From a virus, in the IMG/VR virus record IMGVR_UViG_3300010883_000157, positions 1 through 35,978 of that record: DNA of 35,978 nucleotides, one strand, 5' to 3'. This document shows, in pieces, positions 26,426 to 33,686 of the stretch (position 1 is the first letter of the stretch; every line of letters begins with the position of its first letter). The notes beneath the pieces are model-generated. The model saw only the letters and a program-made list of their open reading frames with translations. It was not told the origin of the DNA and did not search any database. A program made the position numbers and the translations under genes.

Positions 26426-27288
26426 TGGACGCTGAAGTTGAATACCACGAGGACACGCGGATCGACAAAATGGAGGCGGAGTTTGACCGCAGGCTGGTTG
26501 ACCCCCACAAGATCCGTCTTGGTGGGACCACGATGAGTGGTCAGGTGGACAAGCTGTTCGCTGCGATGGCGAAGGCTCAGGGCGAGATGGGTAACGCTGC
26601 CAAGACTGAGGAGAATTCGTTCTACGGCTCCAAGTACGCCGACCTCTCTGCCTGCTTCGAGGCGGTTCGCCAGCCTCTGTTCATGAATGGACTGTGCGTC
26701 ATCCAGTCGCCATCGTCTGAACTTGGTTACGAAGACCACGACGAGAAGTATCCTTCCCACGTGACCCTGAACACTCTGATTGGTCACACGTCCGGGCAGT
26801 GGGTCGTGAGTACGCTGTCGATGCCGTTGTCTCGTGAAGACGCCCACGGCGTTGGCAGTGCGGTCACCTACGCTCGCCGGTACGCACTGGCCGCGATGCT
26901 AGGTCTGGCTCAGGCGGACGACGACGGAAACGCCGCCACTATCCCAGAGGAAGCCCCAGCCAAGAAGAAGCCCGCGAAGAAGAAGGCTGCCAAGAAGAGT
27001 GAGTCAGTCCCCAAGCCAATCGAGCGTACCGACACATATTGGCGAGGCATTCTGAACGGACAACTGGTAGCAGCAGGCTGTACCAACACTGCGCAAGCGG
27101 ACAGTGTGTGTGCGTGGCTGTTCACATCGCCCGGCGTTGGAGTGGAGGACTGTCGCGGTGACGAGGCATCTGCCGAGGCTTTCAGCATTAAGTACAACGA
27201 GGCCGTCGATTCAGGGGTTCCGAGTGACGAATTCCTGACACGAGCGGCAGTCTGGCGAGACGGTACGCAAGAGGAGATGGTGAAATGA
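26425..27288 (+). CDS. erf: ERF-family single-strand annealing recombinase
   Basis: A 287-aa protein. The ERF domain (P22 Erf-like) covers about residues 37-170: VDKLFAAMAKAQGEMGNAAK, FYGSKYADLSACFEAV, LNTLIGHTSGQWVVSTLSMP, GSAVTYARRYALAAMLGLAQ and DDDGN. ERF proteins form rings on ssDNA and anneal complementary strands. A Lys-rich linker (KKKPAKKKAAKKSE) leads to a C-terminal domain with RTDTYWRGILNG. The start at 26425 is taken because it overlaps the Gp157 stop; an ATG at 26533, closer to the domain, is an alternative. It works with Gp157, the SSB-like protein and RusA in phage DNA recombination. Confidence 0.88.
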   Translation: MDAEVEYHEDTRIDKMEAEFDRRLVDPHKIRLGGTTMSGQVDKLFAAMAKAQGEMGNAAKTEENSFYGSKYADLSACFEAVRQPLFMNGLCVIQSPSSELGYEDHDEKYPSHVTLNTLIGHTSGQWVVSTLSMPLSREDAHGVGSAVTYARRYALAAMLGLAQADDDGNAATIPEEAPAKKKPAKKKAAKKSESVPKPIERTDTYWRGILNGQLVAAGCTNTAQADSVCAWLFTSPGVGVEDCRGDEASAEAFSIKYNEAVDSGVPSDEFLTRAAVWRDGTQEEMVK

Positions 27289-27554
27289 GTGGTTGGACGC
27301 AAGAGCAACGAGACGCACAGTCTGCTGCGTTGAAGAAGGCGTGGCGGCGTCGCAAGAAGGCGGCACGCCTTGGACGGGACGCGAAGAATGGCAATGGCAT
27401 GCCGCGACCTGCGACAGTTCCAGAGCAGGCGGCCCTCATGCACGCCAGAGAACTTCTGTCGAGTGTGAATGGTGACGCGGCAGCGGCCAAGGCTGCGATT
27501 GACCAGATGCTGGAACCGGGATGGAAGGTAGTGGCGTGGGAGACGATTTCCTGA
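27285..27554 (+). CDS. Small basic protein in recombination operon
   Basis: An 89-aa protein coupled at both ends (ATGA at 27285, TGATG at 27552). The N-terminal half is strongly basic (AALKKAWRRRKKAARLGRDAK), with a short linker and then a helical segment AALMHARELLSSVNGDAAAA. The basic stretch suggests nucleic-acid binding. It lies between the annealing protein and the helicase and may be an accessory factor. No family is recognised. Confidence 0.65.
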   Translation: MSGWTQEQRDAQSAALKKAWRRRKKAARLGRDAKNGNGMPRPATVPEQAALMHARELLSSVNGDAAAAKAAIDQMLEPGWKVVAWETIS

Positions 27555-29050
27555 TGGAGATTCAGGTCGGACCCTACGTTCTGAGAGGGCATCAGACTCG
27601 CATCATTGGTGGTTGCAGGGAAGCAGCCGTCGATGGTGTGCGGAAGATGGTCATCCAAGCCCCCTGCGGCTTTGGCAAGACTATCGTGGCACTGGGCATC
27701 ATCAGCCGCATCCTCTCGAAGGAGGGCAGCGTACTGGTGCTGGCCGACACGAGACAACTGGTCTATCAGCTACGCAACAAGCTGAGCGAGTGCGGGATAC
27801 CTCATGCCGTCCTGATGGCGGGGGAAGAGTACCGCCATTCCAACGTCACCATCGCCTCCAAACAGACCATGTGGTCGAGGTGCTACACGAAGCAGTCTAC
27901 GCCCAAGCCTGCCGCTGATGTGGTGATCGTTGACGAGGCCCACAAGTCCCTCTCGAAGGACTGGCAGTCAATACTGGCCGACTACCCTGCGGCGTTCGTG
28001 ATTGGGCTGTCGGCCACGCCGGAGGGGGTGGGCGGTTACTACGAGAAGATACTGGTCGGTGGGACTTACGAAGAACTGACGCCAGAGTTCCTTACCCCAT
28101 GCCGAGTGTTCGCACCGTACACCGTGGACATGAAAGGCGTACCTATCCGCAAGGGCGAGTACGTCTCGAAGCACGCCCAGAAACAATTCAACACTGATCC
28201 GTTGGTCGGTGACATCTTTGAAAACTGGAAGAAGATTGCACCGGACAGGCCCACGGTGATTTTTGCGAGTGGGGTGGATCACAGCATCCACCTCTGCGAG
28301 GTGTTCAACGCGAGGGGTATCCCTGCCGCCCACGTTGACGCTTCGACGCCACAAAGATCGACGCCCAGCAAAGTCGGACGCGAAGACATCTTTGACGATC
28401 TGCGGCATGGACGTATCCAAGTCGTATGCAACGTGAGGGTGTGCGACGTGGGCTGGGATGAACCGTCTGTCTCTTGTGGCGTCCTCGCTTTCTCCACGCT
28501 GTCACTGGTCCGCTACATGCAAACCTGCGGTCGCCTGTTCAGGACATTCAAGGGCAAGGAGGACGCCGTGTTGATCGACCACGGCGGCAACGTGGCTAGG
28601 CACGGCTGGCCCACCAGTGACATCGAGTATGAACTGAACCCACAACGCAAATTGGAGGAGCGGCTTGCCGAGGAGCGGGAGAGCGGTCCCGTCATGGAGT
28701 TGCACTGTCCTTCCTGCGGCTACGTCTGGCCCAAGGGGAAATCGGCTACCGTCTGCCCCTGCTGCGGTGCGGAGAAGGTTCGTCGTGGATTCCCCAAGAA
28801 GGTGCTAGACGGGGATCTCAAGGAGGTCATCAGAGTTCAGGCTCCACCCAAAACACGAGAGCAGAAACAGTGGGACCGTTGTGTCGGAGTGTCTGCCAAT
28901 CTCAAGGGCGGCAGCGCACGTCAGGCGAGGCTGTTCTTCTTCCGAGAAACAGGGAAGTGGCCGAACCGAAACCTCCGCAACTGGCTCGGTCATGACGCCA
29001 GCCACTCCGACACCTCGACAGTCTTTGACAAATACCGAAGGGGCCGGTGA
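27554..29050 (+). CDS. SF2 DEAD/DEAH helicase with C-terminal zinc ribbon (RadD/UvsW-like)
   Basis: A 498-aa protein started at ATG 27554 by coupling. Motifs in order are Q-like RGHQTRII, Walker A PCGFGKT (37-43), motif II VDEAH (126-130), motif III SATPEG (153-158), motif V region NVRVCDVGWDEPSV and motif VI QTCGRLFR (323-330). A zinc ribbon uses CPSC (385-388) and CPCC (401-404). The end has QARLFFFRETGKWPNR. This order matches RadD/YejH-type helicases and phage UvsW-like enzymes that remodel branched DNA or recombination intermediates. It sits between ERF and the nucleases, which fits. The frame with an upstream ATG at 27521 overlaps the previous gene and is less likely. Confidence 0.85.
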   Translation: MEIQVGPYVLRGHQTRIIGGCREAAVDGVRKMVIQAPCGFGKTIVALGIISRILSKEGSVLVLADTRQLVYQLRNKLSECGIPHAVLMAGEEYRHSNVTIASKQTMWSRCYTKQSTPKPAADVVIVDEAHKSLSKDWQSILADYPAAFVIGLSATPEGVGGYYEKILVGGTYEELTPEFLTPCRVFAPYTVDMKGVPIRKGEYVSKHAQKQFNTDPLVGDIFENWKKIAPDRPTVIFASGVDHSIHLCEVFNARGIPAAHVDASTPQRSTPSKVGREDIFDDLRHGRIQVVCNVRVCDVGWDEPSVSCGVLAFSTLSLVRYMQTCGRLFRTFKGKEDAVLIDHGGNVARHGWPTSDIEYELNPQRKLEERLAEERESGPVMELHCPSCGYVWPKGKSATVCPCCGAEKVRRGFPKKVLDGDLKEVIRVQAPPKTREQKQWDRCVGVSANLKGGSARQARLFFFRETGKWPNRNLRNWLGHDASHSDTSTVFDKYRRGR

Positions 29051-29478
29051 TGGCAGACCGAAAGACTTGTGAATCGTGCCGGACATTCTTGAAGGTGATA
29101 CTGAATATGGGAGAGGGCAGTCTGAATAAGGACAAGCGGATAGATCAGTTACTGGGCGAGGAGCAGCGTTTACAGGCGGAGTTTTCCGCGCGTGTGGACG
29201 AGCTATTGGAACTGAAGGCAGACATGTGCGACGAGATCGAGAAGATCAAAAAGGAGCGTGACGAGTTACTAAGGCAGGAGCCGGAGCCTGCGTGTAGCTG
29301 GGCTGGCTGTTTTGGTAAACGGCATGGTGGCTGGCGGTTTTGTGAGCATCATCTGACGAGGGCTAGGAAAGACCTAACGGAAGCTGGGTATCTACAGTCG
29401 GTTCCGTGGCGAGGCGGGGGAGTGCGGACCCCGTCGATGATGGAAAATACCCGCGAGACCAAGAACGGCAGGGATTGA
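29050..29478 (+). CDS. Coiled-coil protein with Cys/His clusters, unknown function
   Basis: A 142-aa protein started at ATG 29050, whose first base is the last base of the helicase stop, with AAGGGG upstream. It has an N-terminal CESC pair, a coiled coil (LLGEEQRLQAEFSARVDELL, DEIEKIKKERDELLRQ) and a second cluster, CSWAGCF then WRFCEHH, that looks like a zinc-binding finger. There is no nuclease signature such as HNH. The fold suggests a DNA- or protein-binding accessory of the helicase. The family is not recognised. Confidence 0.6.
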   Translation: MADRKTCESCRTFLKVILNMGEGSLNKDKRIDQLLGEEQRLQAEFSARVDELLELKADMCDEIEKIKKERDELLRQEPEPACSWAGCFGKRHGGWRFCEHHLTRARKDLTEAGYLQSVPWRGGGVRTPSMMENTRETKNGRD

Positions 29479-29480
29479 AA

Positions 29481-29930
29481 ATGGCCGCTAGACAGTGGTA
29501 CGAAACAAACGACGACCTGATGCGTGAGAAGCAGGCTGCCCTCCGTCTGGAGACGGCTTGGCACTGCGACATCGTGAAGCTCTCCGTCAAGTACGGAGCC
29601 GACTGGATGGCTTGGCGGGACGGTGAGGTGGTCGGAGTCATCGAGTACAAGAACCGTCCGCACGAATGGAACACCTACTCGACCTACATGATCAGCCTGC
29701 ACAAGTGGATCGCGCTGCGAGTGGCGGCGGAGTATTCCGTGACGCAAAAGCACAGAGTGACGCCGATCATCGTCGTCGAGTTCAAGGACGGGATGTACTG
29801 GCTGGAAGTCAAACCGGAGTTAGCGACATTGGAGATGGGCGGCAGGATCGACAGAGATGATCCAGAGGACATGGAGCCGTGCATGTTCATCCCGATGCAC
29901 CACTGGAAGAAGATCAAGGAACATAATTGA
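29481..29930 (+). CDS. PD-(D/E)XK-like nuclease
   Basis: A 149-aa protein; ATG 29481 is chosen for its AGGGA site six bases upstream. The core reads LETAWHCDIVKLS, then YGADWMAWRDGEVVGVIEYK, where a helix Glu, an Asp and an E-x-K on the next strand fit the PD-(D/E)XK active site. YSTYMISLHKWIALRVAAEY and a strand PIIVVEFKDG follow. Small nucleases of this kind in phage recombination operons process DNA ends or mismatched DNA. The fold assignment comes from motif spacing only. Its place between the helicase and the SSB gene supports a recombination or repair role. Confidence 0.55.
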   Translation: MAARQWYETNDDLMREKQAALRLETAWHCDIVKLSVKYGADWMAWRDGEVVGVIEYKNRPHEWNTYSTYMISLHKWIALRVAAEYSVTQKHRVTPIIVVEFKDGMYWLEVKPELATLEMGGRIDRDDPEDMEPCMFIPMHHWKKIKEHN

Positions 29931-29932
29931 TA

Positions 29933-30103
29933 ATGGCGTTCACGAGACGGCAACAGAAAATTCGAGGCTGTAAAACTAAACCGGCGCGGGTCAGCTTCAT
30001 CGCGTCTTTGTCTGTTGCACCGACCGACGTATGTCGGGTGGAGTACCCAGCGGCCTCGCCAGCCGACACCGCGCACTTGGCCGAAATGGTCAATGGGGCA
30101 TAG
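29933..30103 (+). CDS. Possible small ORF (56 aa)
   Basis: An ATG two bases after the nuclease stop opens 56 codons to TAG at 30101. The protein starts MAFTRRQQKIRGCKTKPARV and ends AHLAEMVNGA. By hand count about 36 of 56 third positions are G or C, weaker than neighbouring genes, and the only ribosome-like site (AAGGA) is about 12 bases away. It may be a real small basic protein or just spacer. Without it, 29931-30189 has no gene apart from the micro-ORF at 30137. Confidence 0.3.
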   Translation: MAFTRRQQKIRGCKTKPARVSFIASLSVAPTDVCRVEYPAASPADTAHLAEMVNGA

Positions 30104-30136
30104 TGACAGCGGTGGACCTTTGTGGGTCTCGTGGAC

Positions 30137-30202
30137 ATGTATGGGCTTGCCCCAGAAGAATGGCGTTACGCGCCGAGAAAGGTTTTGAGATGTCTGAACT
30201 GA
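30137..30202 (+). other. Possible 21-codon leader ORF overlapping the SSB-like start
   Basis: MYGLAPEEWRYAPRKVLRCLN is encoded from ATG 30137 and its TGA lies 13 bases inside the next gene, so translation could feed ribosomes to ATG 30190. The peptide composition is protein-like, but no clear ribosome site precedes it. The evidence is weak. Confidence 0.25.
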
Positions 30203-30561
30203 ATAAGTTTGAGGTTGTGGGGACCATTGTGGATGTGGTCCGCAAGTCGGTTGGTCAGCGAAATACGCTACTGGTCGAGGTGACTATCGAGCAGCAGTGG
30301 CAAGACTGGCAGGGTGCAGAGTCGGTCAATCCACTGGTCGCGAAGGTTCTGGGGAAGCGTGCGGACAGCATGTTCAACCCCGGACCCGACATTGGTGATC
30401 ATGTATCAATCGCGGGCTTCATCGAGGGGCGAAGCTGGAAAGACCGTCTGTACCTCGACCTCCAGATTGATACAATCACGGTCTTGGCACAGGCAATCGC
30501 GGAGGGCGTGGCTCAGGAGGTCGCTGACGACTCCGTGGACGATGACGAGGTTCCATTCTGA
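30190..30561 (+). CDS. OB-fold single-stranded DNA-binding protein (DUF3127/SSB-like)
   Basis: A 123-aa protein from ATG 30190 with AAGG seven bases upstream. The body is a series of beta strands typical of an OB fold (FEVVGTIVDVVRKSVG, NTLLVEVTIEQQW, GDHVSIAGFIEGRSWKDR, LYLDLQIDTITVL). The end is an acidic tail DDSVDDDEVPF, the type of tail with which SSB proteins recruit partners. It probably coats ssDNA during replication and recombination next to ERF and RusA. A longer frame from 30031 is Arg/Cys-rich and rejected. Confidence in ssDNA binding is good, but the exact family is less sure. Confidence 0.75.
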   Translation: MSELNKFEVVGTIVDVVRKSVGQRNTLLVEVTIEQQWQDWQGAESVNPLVAKVLGKRADSMFNPGPDIGDHVSIAGFIEGRSWKDRLYLDLQIDTITVLAQAIAEGVAQEVADDSVDDDEVPF

Positions 30562-30576
30562 GGGAGCGGGCCGTAC

Positions 30577-30969
30577 ATGACTGACAAGGACAAGGCAATC
30601 AAGATTCGGCTCCCCTTGCCCCCCCGTGATCTGTCGCCCAACGCGAGGGTTCACTGGGGGCGGCGTCACCGCCACTCGAAGGCGTACCGTGCCATCGCTC
30701 GTCTGGCAGCGATGGAGGGGACGATGGACACCGCCTTGGGTCTGGACTGGTCCCGGTCGGAGGTAACAACAATCTTCTATCACCGGGACAAACGGAAGCG
30801 TGATCAGGACAACTTGATTGCGATGATGAAGTCAGCCTACGACGGGATCGCGGATTTCCTTGGCGTGGATGACGTGGGGTGGATGCACGTTCGGATCGAG
30901 CGACGACTCGACCCCAAAGATCCGCGTGTGGAAGTCGTCTTGACCAAGGTTCCAGAAGACGGAAGATAG
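30577..30969 (+). CDS. rusA: RusA-like Holliday junction resolvase
   Basis: A 130-aa protein. Seen: an N-terminal RLPLPPRDLSPNARVHWGRR, then RDQDNLIAMMKSAYDGIADF and GVDDVGW. The two Asp of DxDN (residues 76 and 78), Lys85 and the Asp pair 98-99 fit the catalytic residues of E. coli RusA (Asp70, Asp72, Lys76, Asp91). RusA dimers cut Holliday junctions symmetrically. This gene ends the recombination series; a hairpin follows its stop within 3 bases. The start ATG 30577 is 15 bases after the SSB stop, with GGGAG somewhat distant. Confidence 0.88.
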   Translation: MTDKDKAIKIRLPLPPRDLSPNARVHWGRRHRHSKAYRAIARLAAMEGTMDTALGLDWSRSEVTTIFYHRDKRKRDQDNLIAMMKSAYDGIADFLGVDDVGWMHVRIERRLDPKDPRVEVVLTKVPEDGR

Positions 30970-30971
30970 GC

Positions 30972-30992
30972 GGGCAGACCTCCTGTCTGCCC
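30972..30992 (+). terminator. Hairpin after rusA
   Basis: An 8-bp perfect stem GGGCAGAC/GTCTGCCC with a 5-base loop starts 3 bases after the rusA stop. No T-run follows, so it is a terminator-like or processing hairpin rather than a clear intrinsic terminator. A TATAAC box (31033-31038) downstream might start a new transcript for 31057, but no convincing -35 is present. Confidence 0.45.
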
Positions 30993-31056
30993 TCGACAGT
31001 ATTCACGTCCCTGCTGGCTGTCGTGGCGTGATTATAACAACTGCGGAGCCAAGACA

Positions 31057-31263
31057 ATGAACATAAATGGCAAGCACCCCTTCTGGGGTATACTGAGAAT
31101 GGCGGTTTTTTTCACTGGCCTGACAGTGTTCCTGTGGCTGAATTCAACGACCTTCGACAAGGGCGAGGTCACGACGATTCTTGAGCTACTGCTACTTGCA
31201 GGCGGGTTCGAGGCGGTTCGCCACAAGATGGCCGGTTCCAAAAAAAGTGACCCAGTGGACTAG
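31057..31263 (+). CDS. Small membrane protein (possible holin)
   Basis: A 68-aa protein from ATG 31057, with GGAG eight bases upstream. A membrane segment is clear (ILRMAVFFTGLTVFLWLN) and a second hydrophobic stretch follows a short polar loop (ILELLLLAGGFEAV), then a basic tail HKMAGSKKSD. Size and layout suit a two-segment holin, but no endolysin was found in the window, so another membrane role is equally possible. It is preceded by a hairpin and a possible -10 box. Confidence 0.6.
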   Translation: MNINGKHPFWGILRMAVFFTGLTVFLWLNSTTFDKGEVTTILELLLLAGGFEAVRHKMAGSKKSDPVD

Positions 31264-31297
31264 ACGCCGCGACAACGGCAGCGTTACCATCACGTAA

Positions 31298-32149
31298 ATG
31301 CGTCATGGTCTCCAAAGCGCGGCTGTCTTGTGTCTCCTCGCGGTCGCCCCGCACGCCGTCGATCCGACCCTTGCCCCATCGGTCAGGGTCGGCGGTTGTG
31401 GTGGGACCATCGTCCGCCAGACTGACGGCCACCTCTGGGGTATCTCTGCCGGTCACTGTGCCACGGTGGGTGTCCCCGTGACGGTGACGTTCTCCGATGG
31501 CAGCACCGCTACCGGAAAATGGCTCCACATTGACCGTGAGAGCGATTTGGCCGCATTCGCCGTGGCGTTTAGCACGTCCAAGCGTGTCAACGTGGCTCAG
31601 ATCGCCGCTCAGGGCGTCACAGGGGCACATACGGCGAACGGGTCTCGTGGACCGATCAAACTGCTTAGGCACGGTCATAGGGAAATGAAAAGCACCGCCG
31701 GGGGGACGTATGACCGGACGCTTTACGCCGTCAAGTCGGGCAAGTTCCGCGACGGAGACAGTGGCGTTGGCGTGTGGGCAGGCGGCAAATTGGTTGGTGT
31801 CGCCAGCCACGGTGAAGACGACGAGGAGTTGTACGCCTGTCGGGTGGGGCAGCTACGGGAGTTCGCCGCCAAGCTGCACGATGCGGCAGACCTGCCCGAC
31901 TGGGGAGACAAGGACCGCACGAGGGAGATCCTCGCCCTCAAGAAGCGGCTGGACGGACTCACTGCGTCGTCTCCGGGCAAGGCTGGCCCTGCTGGCTCCC
32001 CCGGCAAGGATGGCAAGGATGGCTTGCCAGCGGACCTTGGCCCGTTGATAATCAGGATCGAGTCACTTGAGAAGTGGCGCGGAAACTTCCGTGCCGTCAT
32101 TCATGTACGGGTAGTACCCAAGGAGCAGAACGATGCCAATCAACCTTGA
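31298..32149 (+). CDS. Exported trypsin-like serine protease with collagen-like stretch
   Basis: A 283-aa protein with a probable signal peptide (SAAVLCLLAVAPHA, likely cut near residue 20). The chymotrypsin-fold triad can be read: His53 in GISAGHCAT, Asp83 in RESDLAAFAV and Ser155 in DGDSGVGVWAGG. Before the C-terminus there is a short run of Gly-X-Y triplets (GKAGPAGSPGKDGKDGLP), then IIRIESLEKW, which may trimerise. The start at 31298 keeps the signal peptide but has a poor ribosome site. The enzyme should act outside the cytoplasm, on envelope or external protein. Phage proteases of this fold are unusual apart from head-maturation proteases, which lack signal peptides. Confidence 0.8.
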   Translation: MRHGLQSAAVLCLLAVAPHAVDPTLAPSVRVGGCGGTIVRQTDGHLWGISAGHCATVGVPVTVTFSDGSTATGKWLHIDRESDLAAFAVAFSTSKRVNVAQIAAQGVTGAHTANGSRGPIKLLRHGHREMKSTAGGTYDRTLYAVKSGKFRDGDSGVGVWAGGKLVGVASHGEDDEELYACRVGQLREFAAKLHDAADLPDWGDKDRTREILALKKRLDGLTASSPGKAGPAGSPGKDGKDGLPADLGPLIIRIESLEKWRGNFRAVIHVRVVPKEQNDANQP

Positions 32150-32339
32150 CGACAAATTGGACACGGCAGCAGGCGAACGGATCGGTCGCCAGAGCGACTC
32201 ATCCGTCAACTTCATGGCACTCCTCGACCGAGTGTTCCTGAAATTGTCCGCCGAGACTGACCCTGTTCAGGCTGCCGCCATCTCCCAGATCATCGCACGC
32301 GCGCCTGCTGGCAAGCAGCCGGGTGAGGCGGGTGGCTGA
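32133..32339 (+). CDS. Small protein, unknown function
   Basis: A 68-aa protein overlapping the protease end by 17 bases, with an excellent AAGGAG seven bases before ATG 32133. Short helical segments (DKLDTAAGERIGRQ, VNFMALLDRVFLKLSAE, AAAISQIIARA) are visible. There is no signal peptide or cysteines. Coupled expression with the protease suggests a related job, but the family is unknown. Confidence 0.65.
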   Translation: MPINLDDKLDTAAGERIGRQSDSSVNFMALLDRVFLKLSAETDPVQAAAISQIIARAPAGKQPGEAGG

Positions 32340-32581
32340 TGGGTCTGACTGATGAGGAGCATCGGGAGGAGGCCCGTCGTCTGGTGGGTCTGTCTACCGA
32401 CGAGTCCGACGTAGAGGACGTGGCTCTCGCTCTGCGCATAGCGGACGATCAGGAGCAGGCGTCGTCTGATCTGGCAGAACTGGACCGACGTACTCTCGTG
32501 GAGATTGTGGAGGTGTTGGATGCACGACGAACTGGAGGAGGTCGCAGAAACGAATCGGCAGCGGTTCAGCCTGCTGAGTAA
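32339..32581 (+). CDS. Small acidic protein, unknown function
   Basis: An 80-aa protein whose ATG shares its A with the preceding stop (TGATG). It is highly acidic and helical (LTDEEHREEARRLV, STDESDVEDVALALRIADDQ), ending with a basic GGGRRNESAAV. The next gene begins inside its last 62 bases. No family is recognised. Confidence 0.6.
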   Translation: MGLTDEEHREEARRLVGLSTDESDVEDVALALRIADDQEQASSDLAELDRRTLVEIVEVLDARRTGGGRRNESAAVQPAE

Positions 32582-32930
32582 TATCTGGCATCACGACCTG
32601 ACCAACAGGCTGAAGATGCGGCGAGTGAGTGACGCGAAAACCATGGGTCTAGGTGACGATTATCCTGTTGGCACATATCCGTCTCATCCGGCTACGATTG
32701 TGAACCAACACAAGGCAGGACCGCTGGTCCCAATCCTGCTGTCCACCCTGCTTGGCGGCGGCGGTGTTATGAGCGGGATGGCGTTGTCCTCCTCCATGGG
32801 GACACCGCCTATCCCTCCTGCCGTGACCGCTCCGTCTCCTCCACAGACGCTGTCACCCATCGAATTCAGCATCGAGATCCGTGGTACGGACGACGGGATA
32901 GAAGCTAATGTCATACCCCCTCAAGACTAG
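32520..32930 (+). CDS. Small protein with one hydrophobic Gly-rich segment
   Basis: A 136-aa protein; ATG 32520 follows GGAGGTG and overlaps the previous gene. The polar N-terminus is DELEEVAETNRQRFSLLSNI. A hydrophobic stretch (LVPILLSTLLGGGGVMSGMA) could insert in a membrane, then Pro-rich residues (TPPIPPAVTAPSPPQ) and a beta end (IEFSIEIRGTDDG). It looks like a small membrane-associated phage protein, family unknown. The last 23 bases overlap the nuclease gene. Confidence 0.6.
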   Translation: MHDELEEVAETNRQRFSLLSNIWHHDLTNRLKMRRVSDAKTMGLGDDYPVGTYPSHPATIVNQHKAGPLVPILLSTLLGGGGVMSGMALSSSMGTPPIPPAVTAPSPPQTLSPIEFSIEIRGTDDGIEANVIPPQD

Positions 32931-33309
32931 ATATGTGTATCAGGGCGTCGTCGAGTCTGTCTACGACGCTGACTCGTGGACGATCTCTCTGGATCTCGGC
33001 TGCCACGTCACCCTGAGCGGTGAGAAGGTCCGCCTCTACGGCCTCGACGCTGCGGAGTTGCGTGGCCCTGAGCGTGAGCAGGGGAAGCAGGCCAAGGCTC
33101 ACGTCGAGGGGTTGCTGGATCGCTACTCCCTCTCGGACAACGAGCGTCGATTCTGCTTCCGCACCCATCCGGGCAAGGGCAGGGAAAAGGGGAAGTACGG
33201 GAGGCTCCTCATCGTCTGCTATGGCCGAGACCCTGACACTGGCGTCCCGGTGAACCTCAACCGTCGCTTCACCCTTCACCCGTACATCCTCGAAGCGGAC
33301 TACGGCTAG
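32908..33309 (+). CDS. Staphylococcal-nuclease-like (thermonuclease) protein
   Basis: A 133-aa single-domain SNase fold. VYDADSW (18-24) holds the metal-binding Asp. VRLYGLDAAELRGPE supplies Arg42, Asp47 and Glu50 at the spacing of Arg35, Asp40 and Glu43 in S. aureus nuclease. KYGRLLIVC provides the second Arg (99). These residues suggest an active Ca2+-dependent nuclease for DNA or RNA. No signal peptide is visible, so it would act in the cytoplasm or after lysis. It might help degrade host DNA or protect against plasmids. It is the last plus-strand gene before the convergent minus-strand block. Confidence 0.85.
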   Translation: MSYPLKTRYVYQGVVESVYDADSWTISLDLGCHVTLSGEKVRLYGLDAAELRGPEREQGKQAKAHVEGLLDRYSLSDNERRFCFRTHPGKGREKGKYGRLLIVCYGRDPDTGVPVNLNRRFTLHPYILEADYG

Positions 33310-33316
33310 GCGCACG

Positions 33317-33350
33317 AAAAAACCGGGACACCCTCTCGGATGTCCCGGTT
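33317..33350 (-). terminator. Intrinsic terminator of the minus-strand operon
   Basis: A perfect 10-bp stem AACCGGGACA/TGTCCCGGTT (33321-33330 and 33341-33350) with a 10-base loop. On the minus strand it is followed by a run of T (33322 to 33317). It lies 6 bases after the stop of the last minus gene and 11 after the plus-strand nuclease stop. It is an efficient terminator for the minus operon and a weaker barrier for plus-strand transcripts. Confidence 0.85.
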
Positions 33351-33356
33351 GTCGCC

Positions 33357-33686
33357 TCAGTCATCACTCGTATCGACAATCTTGATCATCTGCCCCACGT
33401 CGTACAACGCCTGCTCGGTTGCCTCGATGTCGAGCCTCAGTTCGTCGGGACAGGCCATCTTCGCCACTACCAGCGTATCCTCCAGTACGGTGTAAATGCG
33501 TCCCAGCTTCTGCTGTTCGGCTAGCTCCTTCCCGTTCGCGATATCGGTGACCACGTTCTGGAACGCCTCCAGTTCCTTGTCACTCACCTCCTTGAAACGC
33601 GACTGGTCGTGTTGGTAATCCTCGTCCATGATTCCGGCATCACTGGGTGATCCGTAATTGTCGCTGCTCGGTCGTGGTACGGGCAT
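33357..33686 (-). CDS. Small acidic protein, unknown function
   Basis: A 109-aa protein read on the minus strand. ATG (33684-33686) overlaps the TGA of the preceding gene, with GAGGAAAC as ribosome site; a GTG one codon upstream is an alternative. A disordered N-terminus (PSSDNYGSPSDAGIMDEDY) is followed by helices (KELEAFQNVVTDIANGKELA, LDIEATEQALYDVGQMIKIV). It is acidic with no cofactor motif. It is the last gene before the terminator. No family is recognised. Confidence 0.65.
   Translation of the reverse strand: MPVPRPSSDNYGSPSDAGIMDEDYQHDQSRFKEVSDKELEAFQNVVTDIANGKELAEQQKLGRIYTVLEDTLVVAKMACPDELRLDIEATEQALYDVGQMIKIVDTSDD

Noticed and set aside
27521-27553. Upstream ATG for the helicase
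   Set aside because: It would add 11 residues overlapping the preceding gene, while ATG 27554 is perfectly coupled and begins the usual helicase N-terminus.
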